From T1SED10-198M sp003554345 [NCBI: Candidatus Sumerlaeota bacterium] (GTDB taxonomy: Bacteria; Sumerlaeota; T1SED10-198M), in NCBI GenBank assembly GCA_003554345.1, contig PWGE01000150.1, positions 1 through 14,666 of the forward strand: a stretch of DNA of 14,666 nucleotides. Direction: 5' to 3'. The first letter of the stretch is position 1. Every line of letters starts with the position of its first letter. The translations under genes and the position numbers were made by a program. The notes beneath the pieces are model-generated. The model did not search any database. It was not told where the DNA came from and was given only the letters and a program-made list of their open reading frames with translations. Of this stretch, positions 1-6,456 are shown piece by piece.

Positions 1-1131
1 AATCCTTCTATTGACCCTTTACGAGAACCCATGGAACTCAGAACAATCCTCGGAAAGAAAGCTTCAAAAATGGAACCCTCGAAAAAAGGGAAAGAAGTTG
101 CTTCACCTTCTGTCACCATAGATATACCTGTTCTTTTTTCAGCCATGTCTTATGGTTCCATCAGCTTCAATGTTCACAAAGCACTTGCGGAAGCGTCAAA
201 GGAAATGGGCATCTTATATAATACTGGTGAGGGTGGACTCCATAAAGACCTTTACTCATTTGGCCCCAATACCATTGTCCAGGTAGCCTCAGGACGTTTT
301 GGCGTCAATTCTGAATACCTTCGGGCAGGAGCAGCAGTAGAAATAAAGGTAGGACAGGGAGCAAAACCAGGAATCGGTGGTCATTTGCCTGGAGAAAAGG
401 TAGATGAATCTATTTCGGTCACCCGTATGATTCCCGAAGGATCTGACGCCATCTCACCGGCACCACACCATGATATATATTCTATTGAAGACTTAAGGCA
501 ACTTATCTATGCCCTCAAAGAAGCCACAGATTATCAAAAACCTGTTATCGTAAAGATATCAGCCGTCCACAATGTAGCGGCTATTGCCAGTGGCATGGTA
601 AGAGCAGGTGCAGACATCATTGCTCTGGACGGAATAAGAGGGGGGACAGGAGCTGCTCCCACCATGATTCGCGACAATATCGGAATACCCGTCGAACTGG
701 CTCTGGCAGCTGTGGATCAACGTCTTCGTGATGAGGGAATTCGTAATGAAGCCTCTCTCCTGATTAGTGGTGGCATCCGGTGTAGTGCCGACATTATCAA
801 GGCAATTGCCCTGGGTGCCGATGCTGTATATATAGGAACCGCAGCACTTATAGCCGTGGGCTGTCATCTCTGTCAGAACTGTTATTCAGGTAAATGCAAT
901 TGGGGAATCGCGACCCAGGACAAAGAACTCACGAAAAGAGTTAATCCAGAAATAGCCAGCCAGCGACTCAAAAATTTATTGCGGGCATGGAACAATGAAA
1001 TGAAGGAATTTCTGGGCTGTATGGGCATAAACTCTATAGAAAGCCTCCGGGGAAACCGTCTTCAGCTACGAGCCGTGGGTCTCAGCAAAACGTATCTGGA
1101 TATTCTTGGCGTACTTCCTGCAGGCAGGTAA
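1..1131 (+). CDS. gltB: Glutamate synthase, FMN/3Fe-4S domain subunit (GltB central domain type), 5'-partial
   Basis: The reading frame is open from base 1, and the first ten codons (NPSIDPLREP) match the family before the first ATG at 31, so the gene starts left of the window. The enzyme domain makes glutamate from 2-oxoglutarate and ammonia on FMN. Seen, numbering from Met at base 31: the SPAPHHDIYSIEDL segment (142-155), the FMN barrel segment KISAVHNVAAIASG (175-188), ALDGIRGGTGAAPTMI (198-213) and ISGGIR (245-250). The cluster-binding stretch from base 862 has Cys278, Cys281, Cys284 and Cys289 before WGIATQ; the Cys278-x5-Cys284-x4-Cys289 spacing is that of the 3Fe-4S site, and Cys281 is extra. 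The protein ends soon after this domain, without the GXGXG (alpha-subunit C-terminal) domain, so it belongs to the split archaeal-type synthases. The ferredoxin and FAD oxidoreductase downstream are its likely electron partners. Confidence 0.93.
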   Translation, partial: NPSIDPLREPMELRTILGKKASKMEPSKKGKEVASPSVTIDIPVLFSAMSYGSISFNVHKALAEASKEMGILYNTGEGGLHKDLYSFGPNTIVQVASGRFGVNSEYLRAGAAVEIKVGQGAKPGIGGHLPGEKVDESISVTRMIPEGSDAISPAPHHDIYSIEDLRQLIYALKEATDYQKPVIVKISAVHNVAAIASGMVRAGADIIALDGIRGGTGAAPTMIRDNIGIPVELALAAVDQRLRDEGIRNEASLLISGGIRCSADIIKAIALGADAVYIGTAALIAVGCHLCQNCYSGKCNWGIATQDKELTKRVNPEIASQRLKNLLRAWNNEMKEFLGCMGINSIESLRGNRLQLRAVGLSKTYLDILGVLPAGR

Positions 1132-1326
1132 AAAAATGATAGATATCATTGAAAAATATTATGACAAAAAATTGCCATGCGGTCACTTTTCACTCTTTCC
1201 CTGCAAACAGTGGATTTTTTTTACCGGGCAATTGTTTGTTCATTCTCCATCACCATACACTTGTTCATGCAAACTATTTACCTCTGTCCTGGAGAAAGGA
1301 CCTCTATCCAAAAAAGGAGTATTATT
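1132..1326 (+). other. Structured spacer between synthase and ferredoxin genes
   Basis: This 195-nt spacer is long for an operon whose next two genes overlap. It holds a possible composite hairpin: AATTGCC (1170-1176) and CGGT (1180-1183) can pair with ACCGGGCAATT (1223-1233), leaving a three-base bulge, and CACT (1191-1194) can pair with AGTG (1209-1212) inside the loop. The stem is followed only by GTTTGTT, so it is a weak intrinsic terminator at best; an attenuator or processing site is also possible. No protein-coding frame here is convincing. A good Shine-Dalgarno (GGAG, 1316-1319) precedes the ferredoxin start. Confidence 0.35.
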
Positions 1327-1782
1327 ATGAAAAGAATAGTCAACCGCACTGAGTACTGTGTGGGATGCGGATTATGCCGAATAAATTGCATTGTCGAACA
1401 CTCCAGGTCGAAGCATATTATTAAAGCGTTTCGAGACGAAAACCCACGACCTGAAGAGGCCATAAAGGTCTTGAACCGGGGAGCCCAGGCCATGGCCATT
1501 CAATGTCAACATTGTACAACACCCTATTGTATCAGCACCTGCATTAGCGGAGCCCTGCAGAAAGAAGCAGACGGTTTTGTCGTACACCACCCCGAGAAAT
1601 GTGTCGGTTGTTACTCCTGTGTTCTGGCCTGTCCTTTCGGAAGTATTCGAATAAGGGAACATGAGAAAAAGATTTTCAAGTGTGATCTCTGTCGACACAG
1701 AAAAAAGCCGGCGTGTGTTGAAGGTTGTCCGAACAGGGCTTTAATACAGGAGGAAAATGAGAAAAAGGAGAAAGAAACATGA
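1327..1782 (+). CDS. Ferredoxin-like electron-transfer protein with four 4Fe-4S clusters
   Basis: This 151-aa protein has sixteen cysteines in the DMSO-reductase-B/CooF/HycB pattern, enough for four [4Fe-4S] clusters: Cys11-x2-Cys14-x2-Cys17-x3-Cys21; Cys60-x2-Cys63-x4-Cys68-x3-Cys72; Cys92-x2-Cys95-x2-Cys98-x3-Cys102 followed by Pro; and Cys119-x2-Cys122-x7-Cys130-x3-Cys134 followed by Pro. There is no signal or Tat peptide, so it should be cytoplasmic. I chose ATG 1327 because GGAG lies 7 nt upstream and the cysteine pattern begins at once; an in-frame ATG at 1177 would add 50 residues unlike the family. It likely carries electrons one at a time between the FAD oxidoreductase (which overlaps its stop codon) and the glutamate synthase subunit upstream. 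The electron partner is inferred from position; such proteins also serve CO dehydrogenases, hydrogenases and aldehyde oxidoreductases, none of which is visible here. Confidence 0.9.
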   Translation: MKRIVNRTEYCVGCGLCRINCIVEHSRSKHIIKAFRDENPRPEEAIKVLNRGAQAMAIQCQHCTTPYCISTCISGALQKEADGFVVHHPEKCVGCYSCVLACPFGSIRIREHEKKIFKCDLCRHRKKPACVEGCPNRALIQEENEKKEKET

Positions 1783-3056
1783 AACAGGCACCTATAGGCG
1801 TCATAGGAAACAGCATCGCCGCCATTTCTTTTATTGAGACACTTCGACAGGCCGGTCATCGTGATAAAATATTATTATTCAGTAAAGAAGAATATCCCGC
1901 CTACGGCAGGCCACTCATCTCATATTTACTGGCCGGGAAAATAGACCCTGATAATATTTTCCTTCGTTCTCCGGATTTTTACCATAAAAACAATGTAGAA
2001 TTTTTACCGGGAGAGGAAGTAACCCACCTGGATATCTCAAATCACAGAGGAAAAACCCGAAGCGGTAAAAAATTCGCCTGTGACAGGTTGTTAATAGCTG
2101 CCGGAAGCAAACCCTTCATACCACCTCTTAAAGGCATAGAGGAAGCTTCAAAAGTCTTTACCTTTACCACCCTGGATGATGCTCAACGCATTCAAGCCAC
2201 TCTGAAAAATGTTAAAAACGTTGTAATAGTGGGAGCCGGTCTTATTGGTCTTAAAGCCGCAGAATCTCTTTCTTACAAAAACAAAAACATCTCGGTAGTA
2301 GAGTTATCAGAGCGTATTTTACCGTCAGTACTGGACAAGCAAGGATCAGGATTATTTCAACAGCGAATGGAAAAGGACGGCATTCATTTTTATTTTAAAA
2401 ACACCATACAAAGGGTGAAAGTAAAAAACAGGAACTTATGCGGCGTTGAATTAGAAAACGGCAACTCACTTCCCTGTGATCTTTTAATCATTGCAGCAGG
2501 CGTAAAACCTAACACAGATTTCCTTGAGGAAAGTCTTCTTTCAGAAAACAGAGCTATCTCGGTAAATCGGTATATGCAGACTGCGAGAGACGGTATATAT
2601 GCTGCCGGAGACATATGTGAAGCGTATGACCTGATATATAACACGGTAAGACATATGCCGATATGGCCCAATGCCTACTGGCAGGGGCATTTTGCAGCAC
2701 TTTCCATGGCAGGTATTCCTTATAATTTTAAAGGACATGTTTCTATGAATAGTATTGGTTACAAGGATCTTCACATGATGAGCGCCGGAATTGTAGAAGA
2801 CTCCGGCATTCCTGTTGAGAGTATTGTTATAAACAGAGACAAAAGCTATCAACGTTTCAATTTCCAGGACGAGAAACTGGTTGGAGCCCTTTTCATAGGA
2901 GATGTTCAGGAAAAAGGGGTTATAACACATTTACTTAAACACCAGGAACTGGTTCCCCGGTTGAAAGATAAAATTCAAAAAGAAAACTTTTCCTTTCTGG
3001 ATTATCCGCGTGAATATCGCATTCATCACCTTCAAAAAGCACAGGGCAAAAAGTAA
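1779..3056 (+). CDS. FAD/NAD(P)-dependent oxidoreductase (pyridine nucleotide-disulfide oxidoreductase fold, NirB-N/NorW-like)
   Basis: This 425-aa flavoprotein probably takes electrons from NAD(P)H and hands them to the ferredoxin encoded just upstream. Seen: an N-terminal FAD Rossmann motif, degenerate as GNSIAAIS (10-17, Ser where Gly is usual); the EEYPAYGRPLISYLLAGK segment (37-54) typical of the NirB/rubredoxin-reductase-like subgroup; an NAD(P) Rossmann motif VIVGAGLIGLKAAESL (149-164); the second FAD motif DGIYAAGDICEA (271-282); and a C-terminal domain to about 405. No CxxxxC redox-active disulfide is seen near the N-terminus, so it is not a lipoamide- or glutathione-reductase type. 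The ATG overlaps the ferredoxin stop (ATGA, 1779-1782), which points to translational coupling. In split glutamate synthase loci a flavoprotein of this kind is commonly found beside the FMN subunit. The direction of electron flow and NADH versus NADPH preference cannot be read from sequence. Confidence 0.9.
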   Translation: MKQAPIGVIGNSIAAISFIETLRQAGHRDKILLFSKEEYPAYGRPLISYLLAGKIDPDNIFLRSPDFYHKNNVEFLPGEEVTHLDISNHRGKTRSGKKFACDRLLIAAGSKPFIPPLKGIEEASKVFTFTTLDDAQRIQATLKNVKNVVIVGAGLIGLKAAESLSYKNKNISVVELSERILPSVLDKQGSGLFQQRMEKDGIHFYFKNTIQRVKVKNRNLCGVELENGNSLPCDLLIIAAGVKPNTDFLEESLLSENRAISVNRYMQTARDGIYAAGDICEAYDLIYNTVRHMPIWPNAYWQGHFAALSMAGIPYNFKGHVSMNSIGYKDLHMMSAGIVEDSGIPVESIVINRDKSYQRFNFQDEKLVGALFIGDVQEKGVITHLLKHQELVPRLKDKIQKENFSFLDYPREYRIHHLQKAQGKK

Positions 3057-3071
3057 GAAAATGCAACGGGA

Positions 3072-3117
3072 AAGCAGCGTCGCTCCCCTTCTCCTCTCTT
3101 CTTTCGCGGCGCTGCTT
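3072..3117. terminator. Hairpin between convergent genes, possible bidirectional terminator
   Basis: AAGCAGCGTCGC (3072-3083) pairs with GCGGCGCTGCTT (3106-3117): twelve pairs, one a G-U, around a 22-nt pyrimidine-rich loop. It lies between the convergent oxidoreductase (stop 3056) and kinase (stop 3216) genes, where a shared terminator is expected. There is no clear T-run on either strand after the stem, so a rho-independent mechanism is uncertain. Confidence 0.45.
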
Positions 3118-3215
3118 ATCCTCTTATAACTCTTCTGAACATCATTTATAATCCTTTACACCAGACACCGGCTGTTCTACCTTTCCTGAAAGCAAACTGC
3201 TGTGCAAACAAGGCT

Positions 3216-6068
3216 TTATTTTTCCCTGCCCCTGTCCTCCTTCTTATGCAGCACCTCATTTATTTTGCGCTCCATATCTTTTAAAGAAAAAGGTTTATGC
3301 AGAAAGTTCACCTCTTTCTTCAGCACCCCTTTTTGAGCTATCACCTCTGCCGGATAACCGGATATAAAAAGAACCCTCATACCAGGACGAATATTTTGTA
3401 TCTGACGAGCAACTTCATATCCATTCATACGGGGCATCACCACATCAGTAACAAGTAAGTCCACACTATCCCCATGCCTGACAACTATATCTAATGCTTC
3501 TTGTCCAGTAGCCGCCGTCACAACTTTATAGCCCAGAATTTCCAGCATTTCCTTCCCCATCTCTCTAATCTCTGGCTCATCTTCTAACAGCAGAATAGTG
3601 TCCCCTTTCCCGGGAAAACTTTTCTGACATGATTTTACGGGCATTTTTTCTATTCTCCCGTTATAAGTTGGAAGATATATATATAAGGTAGACCCTTTAC
3701 CGGGCTCTGAATCAACATCTATAAAACCATTGTTCTGTTTGACAATCCCGAAAACTGTTGCCAGGCCCAGTCCTGTCCCCCGTTTTTCTCCTTTCGTCGT
3801 AAAATAGGGCTCGAATATATTTTGCATAATCCGGGGGCTCATCCCCTCACCATTATCCCTGACAGACAATAAGGCATATTCACCGGGTACAATCCCTTCT
3901 TTTTTAGCCCGATAAGATTTACTAATACTCACTTTGCCGGTTTCAATAGAAATTATGCCCCCATCTTTCATAGCATCCTGGGCATTAACGCACAAATTCA
4001 CGAGTATTTGTTCTATCTGGGTGGGATCGATACTGACCAGGGGCACATTCTCATCAGGTATCCAGTTTATCTCTATATCCTCATTCAACAGTCTGCGTAG
4101 CATTTTCAAAGCTTTTCCTACAATTTCGTTAAGATCAATCACTTTCGGCTCAACTGTTTGTTTCCTGGCAAAAGCCAGTAACTGCCGGGTAATCTTAGCG
4201 GAATAATCAGCAGCCTCACGAATCTTTTCCAACAGGGGATAGAGAGAGTTATCAGGATCTATTTTATTCAAAGCTATTTCAGCATAACCGTTAATCACGC
4301 TCAACATGTTATTATAATCATGAGCCACTCCACCTGCCAGCCGTCCAATAGACTCCATTTTCTGGGCCCGCCTCAATTGTTCTTCATTTTTACGCATCTT
4401 TTCCGATGCTTCCTGTTTGTCTAAGGTTCGTCCAATGATTTCTGCCACGATTGTCAGCATCCTTATTTCTTCGTCATTCCAGTGTTGTTTGCTTTGCACC
4501 GTATCAAAAGCCAGAAACCCATAAAGTTTTCCCGCAAGAGTTATGGGAACTGTTAAAAGGGACTGAATATAGTGGCGCTTAAACTCTTTTTTATCATGGA
4601 ACGCCTTTCCCGGCAAATTTTCGACGTCAGGAATGTGAACACTCTGGAGCCGTTGCATTTGCTCAGCCCACCAGGGGAAATTATCCGCCTCATAGTTATC
4701 AATCAAGCCCTTCTGAGGTTGAGCATTCTTTGCACACCACTCATGCGTGATACTCATTTTCTTTTCATCGGGAGAAAATTGGAACACATGAGCGTGATCA
4801 ACATCAAAAAAGGTGCCCAGTATCTGCAGGGCCCGCTCTATCCCTTTATCCGCCTGAAGGGCAGGCATATTGATGAAAGCGGAGGAAATATCAGCAATGA
4901 TGGCTTCCAGTTCCAGCTGCCTCTTCAGAGATTCTTCCGCCTCTTTTCTATCAGTAATATCAAACAGTATTCCCTGAACTCCTACCGGTTTTCCTCTTCT
5001 CAGAATAGGACGGGCAGAAGTTCGAATCCATACCACCTGACCCTCTCTGGTCAAAAACCGATATTCGGATGGCTCATCTACGCCCGAAAGAATTTTGCGA
5101 AATTGTTCGAATCTGCCTTTTTTATCTGCCGGATGCACAAAATCAACAAATAATTTCCCCAGAACTTCTTCGGGGGTATAGCCGCTGATTGTCTCAATAT
5201 TAGGGGAAATATATCTTACCCGTGCCTCTTTATCCAGGATATATACCACTTCGTTGATATTCTCGACCAGGTTCTGGTATTTTTTCTTACTTTCCCGCAA
5301 GTCCTTTTCAGTTTGGATCCTCTGAGAAATATCACGGTATTTCCACATGTGCCCGATAAAAGTACGGTTTTCAGAAAATACCGGTATGTAATCTCTCTCA
5401 AAAACCCGTCCATCTGCAAAATATATCTCCTCTCCATACACAGGCTGACGGGCATCAATTATCCTCTCTATGCGCCTGGAAAATAAGTCTGGTTCTGCCA
5501 GCAGATGCTTCGCCTGATCAGCAGCTTCGGCACAATTACTTCCTGCCAGCGAACCTGGAGTAAGAGGAATGGAAAATATCTTGCAAAAAGCTCTGTTTGT
5601 CAATAAAATTGTCCGCCGGTCATCCTCAACCACAATGCCTTCCCGCATGTTTTCAACAAGAGCACGAAATCGTCGAACATTTCGCTGCAGGGATTCTTTC
5701 TCTTGCTCCAGTGTTTTATCATAAAACAGCAATTCCAGGGAACCCGGAGTACTGCTCCAGACAGTAAGCTCATACACTCTTTTCAATGTAGAATGATACT
5801 CTTCAAAACTTAAAGTGTCTGAACATCTTTTTGCCTGTTTATAAAGATGGCTCAAATAATCAGGTCTTTTCCCATATTCCGGTAATACATCAGCAATTTT
5901 TTGGCCCACTATTTCTTTTGCTGACATTCCGATCATTTCCGAAAAGGCATCATTTATATCGACTATGATAAAGTCTTTCAGATTGTCTGCTTCCCTGACA
6001 TGAAGGCATACATATCCATGCGGCAGTTTGTCTAACAGGAAGCGATAATTTTCTTTCTCTAATTCCAT
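3216..6068 (-). CDS. Cytoplasmic hybrid sensor histidine kinase, PAS-PAS-PAS-GAF-HisKA-HATPase-REC
   Basis: This 950-aa kinase autophosphorylates a histidine and can pass the phosphate to its own receiver. Domains: PAS at about 6-118, 132-250 and 262-375 (the third with the clear SGYTPEEVLGK and VHPADK signature); GAF at about 385-550; HisKA with phospho-acceptor His583 in AGGVAHDYNN; HATPase with the N box NLCVNAQDAM (691-700), DNGEG (738-742) and GTGLGL (764-769); and a receiver with acidic pocket Glu829/Asp830/Glu831, phospho-acceptor Asp875 in TDVVMPRMNG, Ser903 and Lys925. No membrane segment or signal peptide is seen, so the stimulus is sensed inside the cell, perhaps by a ligand of PAS or GAF. 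No phosphotransfer protein or separate response regulator is in the window, so its output is unknown. The start ATG 6068 has AGGTGA nine nt upstream (6078-6083, complement). The gene is divergent from the GLUG/PKD surface protein. Confidence 0.95.
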   Translation of the reverse strand: MELEKENYRFLLDKLPHGYVCLHVREADNLKDFIIVDINDAFSEMIGMSAKEIVGQKIADVLPEYGKRPDYLSHLYKQAKRCSDTLSFEEYHSTLKRVYELTVWSSTPGSLELLFYDKTLEQEKESLQRNVRRFRALVENMREGIVVEDDRRTILLTNRAFCKIFSIPLTPGSLAGSNCAEAADQAKHLLAEPDLFSRRIERIIDARQPVYGEEIYFADGRVFERDYIPVFSENRTFIGHMWKYRDISQRIQTEKDLRESKKKYQNLVENINEVVYILDKEARVRYISPNIETISGYTPEEVLGKLFVDFVHPADKKGRFEQFRKILSGVDEPSEYRFLTREGQVVWIRTSARPILRRGKPVGVQGILFDITDRKEAEESLKRQLELEAIIADISSAFINMPALQADKGIERALQILGTFFDVDHAHVFQFSPDEKKMSITHEWCAKNAQPQKGLIDNYEADNFPWWAEQMQRLQSVHIPDVENLPGKAFHDKKEFKRHYIQSLLTVPITLAGKLYGFLAFDTVQSKQHWNDEEIRMLTIVAEIIGRTLDKQEASEKMRKNEEQLRRAQKMESIGRLAGGVAHDYNNMLSVINGYAEIALNKIDPDNSLYPLLEKIREAADYSAKITRQLLAFARKQTVEPKVIDLNEIVGKALKMLRRLLNEDIEINWIPDENVPLVSIDPTQIEQILVNLCVNAQDAMKDGGIISIETGKVSISKSYRAKKEGIVPGEYALLSVRDNGEGMSPRIMQNIFEPYFTTKGEKRGTGLGLATVFGIVKQNNGFIDVDSEPGKGSTLYIYLPTYNGRIEKMPVKSCQKSFPGKGDTILLLEDEPEIREMGKEMLEILGYKVVTAATGQEALDIVVRHGDSVDLLVTDVVMPRMNGYEVARQIQNIRPGMRVLFISGYPAEVIAQKGVLKKEVNFLHKPFSLKDMERKINEVLHKKEDRGREK

Positions 6069-6378
6069 ATTGTATAATCACCTATCATGTATCTCTCCAG
6101 TAACTCCCTTGCCCCTATTTTTCAAAAAAATAACTCTCCTTTGTTTTTGAATGATTTTTTTTAAAGAAACAGAAGGCAGGTCCCTTTCACGGCATCCAAA
6201 GAGCACAACCAAACATCGCATATATTTTTCAAGTCTCTTTAGAATATCATTATTTCCCTTTTTCGCAACCAAATCCAACCTATCGTGTTTTTTGAGCCAG
6301 CCCTCAATATAATAGCCGCTTTCCTTCTGTTATATCTATGAGGCACCCCTTCAAATTCTTACAGTTATAAAGGAAGGA

Positions 6379-6407
6379 GTAATACAGGAGTTTGATTAGT
6401 AAATCAA
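6379..6407 (-). promoter_or_regulatory. Candidate divergent promoter toward the kinase gene
   Basis: On the - strand the other arm of the palindrome reads TTGATT (complement of 6402-6407), followed after 17 nt by TATTAC (complement of 6379-6384). The -10 matches the consensus at four of six bases, so this is weaker than the + strand promoter, and it implies a leader of roughly 300 nt before the kinase ATG. Confidence 0.35.
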
Positions 6408-6420
6408 TTTGCGGTATGAT
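6392..6420 (+). promoter_or_regulatory. Sigma70-like promoter of the GLUG/PKD gene
   Basis: TTGATT (6392-6397, -35) and TATGAT (6415-6420, -10) are separated by exactly 17 nt. Transcription would begin near 6427, giving a 30-nt leader to the ATG at 6457, with a weak GAAGAG ribosome site. The -35 box is one arm of a perfect palindrome, TTGATT-AGTA-AATCAA (6392-6407). Confidence 0.6.
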
Positions 6421-6456
6421 ATGAGGAAGAAGTATTAAAATCAGAAGAAGAGCTCA

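Larger units (their letters stand above)
6069..6456. promoter_or_regulatory. Divergent intergenic region, kinase and GLUG/PKD protein
   Basis: This 388-nt stretch separates two divergent genes and should hold both promoters. The part near 6392-6420 contains the best promoter (listed separately). The rest, toward the kinase, would be a long leader of about 300 nt if the - strand promoter at 6379-6407 is used. That leader holds a 66-codon open frame (6278-6078, TTG start, no good ribosome site) whose TGA lies inside the AGGTGA ribosome site of the kinase; I do not call it a gene. I see no riboswitch, tRNA or terminator here. Confidence 0.6.

Noticed and set aside
1177-1326. N-terminal extension of the ferredoxin frame to an upstream ATG
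   Set aside because: The 50 added residues are unlike the family, and a good ribosome site directly precedes ATG 1327.
4572-5153. 193-codon open frame on the + strand inside the kinase gene
   Set aside because: It is antisense to PAS and GAF coding sequence and has no family-like features.
6078-6278. 66-codon frame upstream of the kinase as a gene
   Set aside because: TTG start, no usable ribosome site and no recognisable family; kept only as a leader observation.
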